A program made the position numbers and the translations under genes. From the NCBI GenBank assembly GCA_015680685.1, contig MNCI01004998.1, positions 156,996-177,891 of the forward strand: 20,896 nt of DNA. Direction: 5' to 3'. Positions 9,863-18,960 of the stretch are shown piece after piece; the first letter of the stretch is position 1; every line of letters begins with the position of its first letter. The stretch is from Gnetum montanum. Its lineage: Eukaryota > Streptophyta > Gnetopsida > Gnetales > Gnetaceae. Under the pieces are notes generated by a model. That model worked only from the letters and a program-made list of their open reading frames with translations, searched no databases and was not told the origin of the DNA.

Positions 9863-10395
9863 TTGGTAGAGGTTACAAAGAAAGATGCACCTTTCATCTG
9901 GACCAAGGAATGTGAACATGCATTCCAAAAATTAAAGGTGAAACTCATAGAAATACCAATCCTACAAGCACTAGACTGGTCCAGACCTTTCCACATCATG
10001 ACAGATGCAATTAACTATGCCTTGGGAGCAATGCTCATGCAGATGGATGATAAGAAACACCCATACTACATCCATTGCATGAGTTGAAGCATTATGGGAT
10101 CATAATTAAATTACACCACTATGGAAAAAGAACTAATGGCTATGGTGTATGCTTTGGAAAAGTTCAGGAACTATGTGCTTGACTACAAAGTATTTATGCA
10201 CATAGATCACAATGCAATCCGCTTCCTCATGAATAAGCCAATGGTGAGCCCTCGTGTCATACGATGGCTCATGATGTTATAGGAATTCAATTTCACAATG
10301 GTAGATTGAAAAGGGATAAAGAATATGGTCACTGACCACCTCTCTCACTTAAGATGGGATAATAAAGAGGAGGAGAGCCTACTCTCTGATTAGTT
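9863..10395 (+). pseudogene. pol: RNase H domain of element C
   Basis: This domain degrades RNA in RNA:DNA hybrids during reverse transcription. Motifs in order are FIWTKECEHAFQKLK at the RT/RNase H junction, FHIMTDAINYALGAML (first acidic residue, 10004-10006), TTMEKELMAMVYALEKFR, VFMHIDHNAIRFLM and VTDHLSHL. All four acidic positions are visible. The frame is the same as RT. Stops include TGA at about 10085 and TAG at about 10280. Only one RNase H is seen before integrase, unlike Tat/Ogre elements, which carry a second archaeal-type copy. Confidence 0.88.
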
Positions 10396-11695
10396 TTTAG
10401 ACAAACTCCTCTTTACAAGAGTAATAAATGAACAAATGCCTATAGAAACAACATGGTAAAATGGCATCCTCACCTATCTTCTCACTCAGGAGATGCCACA
10501 AAATCTTGACTTTAGAAAGATGCAAAAATTTCTTCAATGGGCTAAATACTTTATGGAAATCAATGGACACCTCTACAAGTTGTGTGTAGATGGCCTGATT
10601 CGTTGGTATGTCCTTGATGAAGATCAACTACTTGTTCTCCAGGATGCTCATGAAGGACCTTGTGGAGGCCATTATGTAGGGAGATGCACAACCATAAAAA
10701 TCCTAATGGTAAGATACTATTGGCCTACAATCTTCAGTGATGCCCACTAGTTTGTCAAATCTTGTGAATGTTGTCAACGAGATGGGGGGATGACCACTTG
10801 CATGAAAGGTCCTCAATAGTGGATTCAACCATTGGAACCTTTTAACATATGGGGAATTTATTTCATGGATCCCATCACACCAATGTCCAACAGAAAAGCA
10901 TATATTATCATAGTAGTTGACTACTACACAAAATGGGCAGAAGCAGTAGCTGTTACTGATTATACATCATCCACTACTACTAGATTTATACAAAAAAAAT
11001 TGTAAATAGGTTTGGGATGCTATGTTCACTAATTTGTGACAATGGAACTCATTTCACAGGTATGACTTTTGGAAAGTTAATGCAACGCTTGGGGGTTGAA
11101 CATAAATTAACAACACCTGACCACCCCTAAGCCAATGGTTAAGTAGAGGTAACTAATTGGGGGATCACAAAAATACTAACATGAACTATTAGCAAATATA
11201 GGAAAGATTGGAGAACAAAACTTAATGATGCCCTCTGGGCTTATCATTCAACATGAGAACTTCCTATTGGCTACTCTCCTTACAAGTTAGTGTACAAAAA
11301 ACTTTGAATGCTCCTAATTCAATTCGAGCTTCGTACACTCTCAACAGCCTGTGATCTGAATCTTGACCTAAGTCTAACATAGAAAGAAAGATTGATCAAC
11401 TTGAATGTGCTAGATGAAAATTGATTAGTGGCCCTATCTTTGAATAAGGTGCACAAGGCATTTAGCAAGCAACATCAGAATCAGGATAGTACAGCTTCAA
11501 CTAGAAGATAAGGTTCTTTATTGGAACCCCGCACATGTACCTCAGAAGGTAAAATTCCAAAAATTGTGGGAGGGATCTTATATAATTGATCAAATCTTTC
11601 CCTCTAGGGCCATGTTGATCTACAAGCCTGAATGCCTAAATAAAAAGCAATTGGTCAACATCCAACAAGTAAAACCTTTTCTTGAACCAAGATAG
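10396..11695 (+). pseudogene. pol: Integrase domain of element C
   Basis: This enzyme inserts the DNA copy into the chromosome. The HHCC zinc region is present near 10645-10780 (AHEGPCGGH then SCECCQ). The catalytic core has FMDP (Asp at 10868-10870), LICDNGTHF (Asp at 11038-11040) and VEVTN (Glu at 11146-11148), giving D..D(35)E. A frameshift separates the two Asp codons near 10990-11010. Two TAA stops at 11128 and 11140 replace the near-invariant Gln residues of the HPQANGQ motif. The C-terminal part includes WAYHST, FELRTLSTACDLNLDL, LEDKVLYWNPAHVPQKVKF and VNIQQVKPFLEPR, ending at TAG 11693-11695. I see no chromodomain. Confidence 0.92.
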
Positions 11696-13260
11696 GCCAG
11701 TACAACTACCACTTTGACAGATGGACAACCACGTTCCATTTTTTAGATCTCCTCCTTCCAACTCAATTGTGGGGGAGATGGCTATCCATGCTAACAATCC
11801 ATATGGCTTCTCAGTTTTTTTTTCCATATTTTTGATTTTACAAAGTTTTGATTTTTAGATTTTTCTAAATTTACACCATCTTTAGTACCTTTGGATCTTT
11901 CTTGATTATTTTACATTCTCTTATATACTTTATATTTTTATTTTACTTTGTTTTGTCTTGTTCAAGTATGATATTTCCTCATTTTTGCTAATAAAAATGC
12001 TTTATTGCCATAGGACACGGTGTCATTGTTGCTATTTACTAATGATGGCTTGTGCTTAATGTTGTAATTGTTAATGTTTGGTTTTCATTTTTGAATTTTG
12101 ATGCCTGATGACTTTGACATGGTTTATTTTTCATGGAATAGGTCGTGAGTCCATGTCATCCACCCATTCGATAAACTCTATGGTTTTCCTTGTTCTGGGA
12201 ATTTGAGGTACCTTCCATTAAAGAAACTTTTAATTAATTGGTGACCTTAGTAGTTCCAAAATTAGGAAGGATTCAAAGGTTTGTAAAGGGTGTGACTTCA
12301 AGGGAACTTAATACTCTTTGTACTATTTTACTTGCTTGAGTGCTTGATTGTTTTTCACGAACTTCTTACCGTTCCATTCCAACGACTAATAGGAAGTCAA
12401 ATAAAATCCCTGCATGGTGTGGTTTCCATTTCAAGAAAAAAATGGGAATTCAAAGCACACCCCTTGGACAAATAAATAGGCTACAAGCACTAGTTATGGG
12501 ACTAGAAAAATATGCACTTATGCCTAAAGGTCCCCTCTAACTAAGGCCCTCTTTCACTTTCTAGTTCTCTCTTTTTTTCTCCTTATGGAATGGTGGTTGT
12601 TTTATGGAAGCACTCTTGTGTCTTGTGTGGGTGGATAAGTCTTAGAGTGGCAATGCAAAGTCACTGAAAGTGGCTGGTTTTGGTCTGGACTAAGGATGGA
12701 TCTTCTTAGGTCATTTTAAACACAAATTCTATAAGGAACTTCTTATGACCTCAATTTGGAATTCCATTCCACCTTCTCTGTCATCCATCCATGCTGCCAT
12801 AACTCACCTCACTATTGGGTTCTATGTTATCCTCTGTGTCTTGGTCTGATGTGTTTGAATTCTTAAATAGATTCTTTTTGGTTGGTCCTTAACTTTTCAT
12901 GATCATTAATTGACTGTGGGACCCACAGACTCCTTAGTTGAGGTTATGCAATGGCAACAAGGGCATGAGCCTACTCTGGGGAGGACCCACTTGCATAGCT
13001 TTTTGTTTGGTTAGTTAAGGTTCCTTACCTTTGACATTGTTACAATCTTATCTTTTGCATATTCCATTATGTATTCCACTCACTATTTCTTAACCTTTTG
13101 TTTCATTCATTCCTCAAATATTTTTTCTCCATTTTTTTAAATTTATGACCTTCAACACCCTTTTCCCATGTTTTTATACTATTCTTGGCCTTTTGAGCTT
13201 TCATTTGACCACAATTTCATTCAAAAACTCTTTGTATTTTGCAAGTTTGACCAAAGTCAA
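11696..13260 (+). other. Spacer between pol and ORF3 promoter of element C
   Basis: I find no conserved coding sequence here. It opens with a short segment ending in GTGGGGGAGATGG (11769-11781). A strongly T-rich stretch follows (about 11815-11960). Part of it (about 12270-12340, GGTGTGACTTCAAGGG) is recognisably shared with the same interval of element A (about 20000-20060 on the minus strand). It is therefore an inherited part of the element and not a later insert. Short frames near 12340-12540 look random. Confidence 0.6.
11769..11781 (+). other. Internal polypurine-like tract after pol
   Basis: GTGGGGGAGATGG lies about 75 bases after the pol stop. Similar GTGGGGGAG strings after pol are common in plant Athila-type elements. 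It could act as an extra plus-strand primer or be a sequence relic. No clear counterpart was found in element A. Confidence 0.4.
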
Positions 13261-13288
13261 CGATCATCTATGGTGGTCAACAACTACA

Positions 13289-13362
13289 TTGACAATGCCT
13301 CATCAATGCAGCCAACCACATTGATGAGGCCTCGTTGACACATCACAAAAATACTATATATA
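13289..13362 (+). promoter_or_regulatory. Internal U3-like promoter ahead of ORF3 (element C)
   Basis: Two copies of the GGCC/GCC-centred palindrome lie at 13289-13306 (TTGACAATGCCTCATCAA) and 13321-13338 (TTGATGAGGCCTCGTTGA). They are joined by ATGCAGCC, as in the LTR. A clean TATA box, TATATATA, is at 13355-13362, 16 bases after the second palindrome. In the LTR the last palindrome precedes the TATA box by about 20 bases. The block lies 454 bases before the ORF3 ATG and is most simply read as a separate promoter for ORF3 carrying the element's own U3 sites. It could also be a relic of LTR sequence. Confidence 0.65.
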
Positions 13363-13509
13363 CCATTGTGCACTTAGAACTTTTTGTCATTTGCCTCATA
13401 ACACACAGGGAGTTTTTGTAATTTTTCAAAGCCCAAAACCTTCTAGAGCCCTTAACTTCTTAACTATTTGTCCAAATCACTCTGTTCTTTGACCCTGCAC
13501 TTACTAGAG

Positions 13510-13816
13510 GTAAGATCTTTATTGTGGGGGCTGCAAACCTTAAGGTTTTCAATGAAATTTTTTGAAAATATGTCTAACTCCCCTAAAGGATTAATAAACT
13601 CAACAATATACAAAAATCATTTTTTTTCGAGAGTTAACACTTTCAATAACCTTCAAGATGATTTATTAATAATAACACATAAATAAATAATAATTGGAGT
13701 AATTAAATTAGCCATAATCACAACTTAGGCAAGTGTAACTATCCTTAAGAGATAAAGGTATCAATTGCTTTAAGTTACACAACAATTGCTAACCCATGGT
13801 CTCATTGTGATTACAG
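13510..13816 (+). other. Predicted leader intron of ORF3 in element C (307 bp)
   Basis: The 5' splice site is AG|GTAAGA at 13508/13510. A branch-like CTAAC is at 13789-13793, 23 bases before the 3' splice site TTACAG|ATGG at 13816/13817. The interval is AT-rich, as plant introns are. The predicted first exon (about 13390-13509) has no ATG, so the first ATG after splicing would be that of ORF3 at 13817. Confidence 0.6.
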
Positions 13817-16586
13817 ATGGAACCAAAATCAAAACCCCTATAGGAAGGAGAACCCCCTCAACCAAGCGAGAAGTGGCCCAAAGTTGGAAGGGGCCAACAA
13901 GAACAAGCCCAAGAACCATCGGAGGCAACCCATGTAATGGAACCTCTTTGTAAGAAGACTGAAGTAGAATTTGTTTGATAGATTCCAAAAGAAGAAGTGT
14001 CCACTGAGCAATCATAGTGAGGAGAAGTGCCTGGACGTGTCCTAAGGCTTGAAGTCACTTTGACTCAAGCTTTTATTGACATCATTAAGTCTTGAGAGAT
14101 TCAATGATTGGTTCTTCAAGAAATAAACTTCGAACCATTCCTAGACAAAGCTCTATTAGAAGTTAAAACATAACTGCAAACCTCTCCCATGTGGCCAATC
14201 ATCACATCCGATGGAGAATGGTACATGGGAGAGACATATCTCTTCTAGAATAATTGAAGGCTAGGGTCCATAGTCAAGATTAAGGATATTCAAGTATCCT
14301 ACTTGGCCAAAGCTATCGTGTAGGCACTAGGGTTGTCTAACATTGGGACACAGTTGGTAGAGCTATTAATGAAAGGTGATCCTGAGGCTAAGAAGGAGTG
14401 GACTTAATGGTTCTATGGGGTTGATCGTAAGGAGTACAACACACTCACGTTGGCGAAGCATATCTATTTAAAAATTGCAACCTATCACCTTAATCCAATA
14501 GTGAGACCTAGTAAGGTGATCACATTCTCCACTCAAGCATGCACTGCTCTAAGCAAAAAATTTCTTGTGAACCTTCCATAACTCATCTACTTGGAAATTG
14601 AGAAGCGTTTCAAAGAAAAAGAATGTGGAAGGAAAACCTTGCCCTTTCCGTGCCTCATCCAAAAAATTTGTAAAAGGGCAGAAATTATCTACTATTCAAA
14701 TAACATAATCAAGCATGCTCCTTTAGCCGCATGGTTTGAGATTATGAAAGAAAAGATGCCAACAAAAACTCAAGAAGAGGAGCAGTTGTTGCCACCACCA
14801 CCTACTCAAGAAACAACATCAAAGGCCCATGCAACCATTGAGCACCTACGTAAAATTCGAGAGCAGCTTTTGAGTGAGCAAGAGTAGCATGTAGGGATGA
14901 GTGGTATGGATCCATCTATGTACCAACTAGTAATGAGTCACCTTAATGAGATGGCTCAAACAATTAGATAAATGGAGAGGGGTGGGCCAATATTCTTTAC
15001 CCAACAAATGCAATTTCCTGTGAGGTTGGATCCTAATGCTTAAGAGGTGACATTGTCTTTATCACAATACCATTTATTCTTAGAAATCTCTGGGAATGCT
15101 GCCACCTTCTTAGTGCAATTAGAGGAAGGTGAAGGGGCAACTGTCTTGGTGATGTAGCACCAAGGGTAGGAGACAACGACTGAAGTTGTTGTTGACCATG
15201 TAGCTGAAGCACTCAATGCACTTGCAGCATCTATACCAAACGTATCTGTACTTCGAGATGTGCAAACATCCACAAGCATAGTTAGCAAAAGTTGAATGCA
15301 ACCCAACATAAAGAATTGTTGGATTGACTGGTAGGGACCCGACAATTGATTTTGGATATCTTTGATCTTTTGAAAAACATCATTGCAACCCAGTTAGAGC
15401 TACTAGATGCAAGGGGCAAGTGCATCATTTTGGAGGGATAACTCCAAATAGCTCAAGCACAAAATCAACGCTTAATTGGGAAGGTTGCCAAATTATGTGC
15501 TTGCCTTGTTGATCCTACAATCCTCAGTGCAACAACAACCAGAGATGAAGCTTTCTAATAGCTTCAAGAATGATTTCGAAAGGCTGAGGAGGAGGTAGTA
15601 ACAACTATCTTCAACTAGTCCATAGCAGAAGCAAAGGCATATTCAATTCAGAAGGACTTAACTCATATGCATCAGAAGAATGAAACTCTGATTGCACAAA
15701 ATCATCGCCTACACAATGTTGATGTCCAAAATGAACAAATGCAAGAATTTATTCATCAATAGTAAGAGCAGCTTGCCAGGGTGAACATTGAGTTAAGGCA
15801 ATTGGCCATAGAGAATCAAAATCTATTAATGAAAGAAGTTTATGCCTTATGCCAGAAGGCTACTATCGAAATTGCCACCTGGAAGAATGAAACCTTAAAG
15901 TTTGAAAAAGTTAAAGATCACTATAGAGACCAGGTTGGCTTGCAGAAGGAAGTCAAGAAGAAGGACATCCAAATGGTGAAGGTGAAAATAAATAAAGCTC
16001 TCCAGCAACTCCAACAAGGAAAAGAAATTTGGCACCCCATCATTAATGGGATTGATGCCTATAATAAAGCAAAGATCCACTTAAATGAGTTGTAGATAGA
16101 AGAAATGAAAAAGTACATGGAGTTGGCCAATCTCCAATATGCAAACCTATGTTGACTGTTGGATAGTTGCGATTAGAATTAGAGAAACAAGTGGGTACCT
16201 CATATTTTTTATATGAGGTGGAGTTCAAGCACCATAAAGACACCAAGTAGAATCTTGAGACTACAAACACTAAACTCAAAGTTCTTAGACCACGATTCAC
16301 AGATCAACAATCAACTGCTGAGAACCTAGCCAAAAGAATGAATGATTACCAGGCGTTGAAGGATACAGTCAGAGCATTCGACATTGAACACAAACAATTC
16401 GTTGCATAGTTCATCAATGTAAAAGAGCTGTTTTCAATAATTTCATGTCCCTAGGATGTGCTTGTTCTAACCCACATTGACGTAGTTGTATGGATGATGC
16501 ATGATCCTAGAAGTAAGGAGGAGAAAATGAAAGTACTGTTGGATGCTTTTTGCCTACCATCAGAAGTTGCAGTAGTAGTAGGATAG
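13817..16586 (+). pseudogene. ORF3 of element C (about 920 codons, broken)
   Basis: The ATG at 13817 directly follows a predicted 3' splice site. One frame runs to about 15350, a second to about 16160 and a third to the TAG at 16584-16586. In order it shows an N-terminal Pro/Glu-rich region and a conserved domain (about residues 90-300). That domain contains MWPIITSDGEWYMGETY, LTLAKHIYLKIATYHL and TLPFPCLIQKICKRAEI. Its pattern resembles the 'putative plant transposon protein' family (PF20167 type) of Athila ORFs. A Pro/Gln linker and an SGNAATF/EGATVLVM block follow. A long coiled coil (about 15370-16330) comes next, then the tail VVWMMHDPRSKEEKMKVLLDAF. Every block recurs in element A. Function unknown; no membrane segment or signal peptide seen. 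Stops are mostly at presumed Gln codons. Confidence 0.8.
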
Positions 16587-16900
16587 CCATAGCCACCTCA
16601 ATTATCGCACATGTGTGAAGTTGGTAAGGTCCCTCAAAACCTCAGAAGCCACCACCACCTATGACTGTTTTATCTTCTCCACTAGACTTCACGACACCAA
16701 GGAACATGCGATCCAATTTTGAAGAGTCATGTCATGGTGTTCAATTTTGTGTCCTAAACATCACTATTTTTAATGTGTTGATTCATACACCTAGGCATTT
16801 CATTTTTTGTGAAGTCAATTTATTTTATTTGTAAAGGTCAGTCAATAATTCCATACCTTCCCAATTTTGTAAAGAACTTGAGGATGAGTTTTCATTTAGT
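16587..16900 (+). other. 3' untranslated region of element C
   Basis: This noncoding interval lies between the likely ORF3 stop and the polypurine site. Its last 40 bases (TTTTGTAAAGAACTTGAGG and following) align with the same place in element A (about 2240-2300, minus strand). Nothing else was recognised. Confidence 0.6.
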
Positions 16901-16910
16901 CATGGGGATA
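16901..16910 (+). other. Polypurine site of element C
   Basis: CATGGGGATA abuts the 3' LTR start. Element A has CATGGGGGTA in the same place. A longer purine stretch (AAAGAACTTGAGGATGAG, 16871-16888) lies 22 bases upstream and is also conserved in part. Confidence 0.65.
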
Positions 16911-16942
16911 TGATGAGTCATAGTTCTATTGGCTATATCAAC

Positions 16943-17106
16943 GAGGCCTCATTGATGCAGCCTTGTTGATTGGGCCTTGTCGATGCCTCATATCATACAT
17001 CGATGAGGCCCTGTCAATGTAGCCTTGTAAACTAGGTCTTGTTGATGCATCGTATCATGCGTCGATGAGGCCCTATCGACGTAGTGTCTATATTTTGCTA
17101 TAAATA
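16943..17106 (+). promoter_or_regulatory. U3 62-bp tandem repeats and TATA box of the 3' LTR of C
   Basis: Unit 1 is 16943-17004, unit 2 is 17005-17066, and a partial third runs from 17067. Each begins with a GAGGCC palindrome half and contains a second GGCC/GGTC site. TATAAATA follows at 17099-17106. This LTR would be the better reference for the ancestral promoter because its TATA box is intact. Confidence 0.78.
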
Positions 17107-17277
17107 CGCATCCACCAACTACATTTATGGAACTAAATATTTTAGTAGTAGTGAAGCTCTTGCAATTTATTCATTTGAAAGTTAGAATTTTTCTTTTGAG
17201 TGCCCATGGTAGGAGTCATTAAGTGTACAAATCTTTATTTAAGCATTGTTATACTTGGGCACAATAGTGTGTGTAGC

Positions 17278-17283
17278 AATAAA
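17278..17283 (+). terminator. Poly(A) signal in 3' LTR of C
   Basis: AATAAA in the context GCAATAAAGATGAG. It would direct 3' end formation of the genomic RNA. Confidence 0.65.
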
Positions 17284-17873
17284 GATGAGCTTTCTGATAA
17301 ACCTTGTAGCACTTTGGATAGATTAAATATTCTATTTATGCATTTAATTTTTTTAATTATTTATTAAATATTTTACAGTAATTAAGTTAATGAAGAAATT
17401 AAGCAAGATAGATTAAACACATAAGTACGACTGCTTCGAGCATAGCACGTATTTGCTTGGTAATCCCAGTAGCATTATTGTTTGGTACGCTTAGTAGTGA
17501 AGCACTTGGTAACCTAGTACTGGATACGTGGGTTCAGGATGTATGTAGAAAGTGGGACTAGATGCTTATGTTAGGACTAGTTAGATACTAGTTAATTAGT
17601 TACATTAAATTGGTTAATCCAATTACTTTATTTCTCTTTAAATACCAAACCCATAAAATACAAAATGATAAAAATCATATGCCTTAATTACACGTAACTA
17701 TACCAATGTAAATCACAAGTGTAATTGGGAAGAGAACGATTGACCTTAAGGTAAGATTTAGTTCCTAGAAGATTAGTGCATCAGAAACTACAAAGTTTGT
17801 GGAATTTGACCAGATCGTGTGTGAATGCTTGTGGTTTGTATGGTTGGGTGTAGGGGTACGTTGCCACTCGTCA

Positions 17874-17878
17874 ATAAT
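17874..17878. repeat. Target-site duplication of element C, right copy
   Basis: ATAAT immediately follows the 3' LTR and pairs with ATAAG at 4603-4607. Confidence 0.85.
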
Positions 17879-18443
17879 CCCATTTCATCTATAGCTTTCT
17901 GGTTGTAGGATCAAATTGGATAGACAGATGTGCTATATGTGCCCATTCGTTGGGTATGTTTAGAGCTTTTGCAATTACCTTGATTGAGAATGACACTGAG
18001 ACTCCTCCAATGTTGACAGTAGTACCCTCTTCCTTGTTGTGCCAAAGTTGGTAAGTTTCTCCAAGATACCATTTATCACTTTGTGAGACTATGGGCCATA
18101 GTGGTGACACTTGGAGTTGTGTTCGTACCACTTCAGGAACAAATTCCATGAAGGGATCAATGTTCATTTCCATGATCACCATGGTCAAGATGGATTTTTG
18201 TTGAATTTCTTGGAGGTAATTTTGTGACAACATGAGGTGTTGTCCTTCGACTTGTGGTTGATTTGCCTATTCTTGGATCAATTGTCTAGTGGTAGGATTT
18301 TTTTGATGAATGCTAAATGATTGGGCTTCTTGCTCCTTGCATTCTGGTTTTTAACCTTCATTTCAACCTTTACCTTAGCCTCTTGGTCATTTGCTCACTC
18401 CTTGTGTAGGTTCTCCTTGTGCTCCTCCTCTTCTCGAGGCCAT
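17874..18443 (-). pseudogene. ORF3 of element A, 5' part (cut by element C)
   Basis: The start is ATG at 18443, directly after GCAG (predicted 3' splice site), the same arrangement as element C. It opens MASRRGGAQGEP, passes several stops and enters a clean 114-codon stretch (18233-17889). That stretch holds NIDPFMEFVPEV, LWPIVSQSDKWYLGETY, NIGGVSVSFSIKVIAKAL and NIPNEW, and aligns with element C at about 14110-14400. A TAG stop at 17888-17886 sits a few codons before the junction. Past the junction the same frame continues at 4602 on the left side of C. The domain pattern resembles the PF20167-type N-terminal region of Athila ORFs, which is an inference by eye. Confidence 0.8.
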
Positions 18444-18732
18444 CTGCAATCATTAGGGAATTAGAAGTACTAAGGTTTTTCCATGTATTCTTAACGGTTT
18501 CATACCTTACTCATACCCTTAGTTTCATTAAGTGCTTAGTTACCAAGATTGTAGGGTTAGAAAAATTTTCAAAAAGTTACCCCATAAGTGTTAATCTCTT
18601 GATAAACTTTCACAATTGCTAATTTTTTCCCTATGTATGATGGTTATTAGCCCTTAAGATGATTAATTAAGTTTTTTAGCTTTAGTATGTTTGATTATTC
18701 TGTAAAAATTCCAATTATCTCTTCATACTTAC
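18444..18732 (-). other. Predicted leader intron of ORF3 in element A (289 bp)
   Basis: On the minus strand a strong 5' splice site GTAAGTAT starts at 18732. A branch-like TTCTAAT is at about 18466-18460, and TTGCAG|ATGG ends the intron at 18444. Size, position and the CAG-ATG junction match the 307-bp candidate in element C. The sequence is AT-rich. Confidence 0.6.
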
Positions 18733-18804
18733 CCTTAAAGTACCTTCTGGGCATTAGAACCTTTTGAAAAATTCATTTATATTTTTCTCACTAGCACCCC
18801 CCAT
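18733..18804 (-). pseudogene. Possible short first coding exon of ORF3 in element A
   Basis: An ATG at 18804 opens a 24-codon frame (MGGASEKNINEFFKRF, then a TAA, then CPEGTLR). It ends exactly at the predicted 5' splice site and would join in frame with the ATG at 18443. The TAA could come from CAA. Element C has no ATG in its first exon, so this may be a chance frame or an upstream ORF. Confidence 0.3.
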
Positions 18805-18960
18805 GACTAAGTTGAGCACTCCATGATCAAATAGGTTTAAAAAGCATGAAAATTGGAGCAATATTGATCAACTAGGATGTTAGAGCTCAGATTGGAAAAG
18901 AAAATTCAAAATATTTCCCTTGTTGCAAATGAAAAATGATGAAAAAATTTTCTAAGTCCC

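Larger units (their letters stand above)
4608..17873 (+). mobile_element. Element C: complete but decayed Athila-like retrotransposon (13,266 bp)
   Basis: It is bounded by two LTRs (4608-5522 and 16911-17873) and flanked by ATAAG/ATAAT. Internal order is PBS, gag, protease, RT, RNase H, integrase, spacer, internal promoter, intron, ORF3, polypurine site. The pol order and motifs (FMDDFSTYG in RT, integrase after RNase H with no second RNase H visible) fit the Athila branch of Ty3/gypsy better than the Tat/Ogre branch. The LTRs look roughly 85-90% alike by eye, with mostly transitions, so the insertion is old. Catalytic residues of RT, RNase H and integrase survive, but dozens of stops and several frameshifts make it non-autonomous now. 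It is inserted opposite in strand into element A's ORF3. Confidence 0.93.
16911..17873 (+). repeat. 3' LTR of element C (963 bp)
   Basis: It begins TGATGAG and ends CTCGTCA, one transition from the 5' LTR end. It has two and a bit 62-bp U3 repeats (16943-17090), an intact TATAAATA (17099-17106), AATAAA (17278-17283) and U5 repeats near 17452-17523. Its right flank ATAAT is the target duplication. Confidence 0.95.

Noticed and set aside
5675-11695. Possible stop-codon reassignment (TAG/TAA read as Gln)
   Set aside because: TGA, TAG and TAA all interrupt conserved positions. Trp and Arg sites are affected too, frameshifts are present, and PBS and LTR show the same transitions. Decay explains it.
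12340-12540. 66-codon plus-strand frame in the pol-ORF3 spacer
   Set aside because: No recognisable motif and no counterpart seen in element A's spacer.
15040-15345. 101-codon open frame on the minus strand
   Set aside because: Antisense of the conserved SGNAATF/EGATVLVM block of ORF3, which has a homologue in element A on its own coding strand.
13817-16586. ORF3 as a retrovirus-like envelope gene
   Set aside because: The position and splicing resemble env, but no signal peptide or transmembrane segment was visible, and the long coiled coil with an N-terminal plant-transposon-like domain points elsewhere.
16943-17090. CRISPR-like or satellite array
   Set aside because: The 62-bp units are contiguous with no unique spacers and are confined to the LTR U3.
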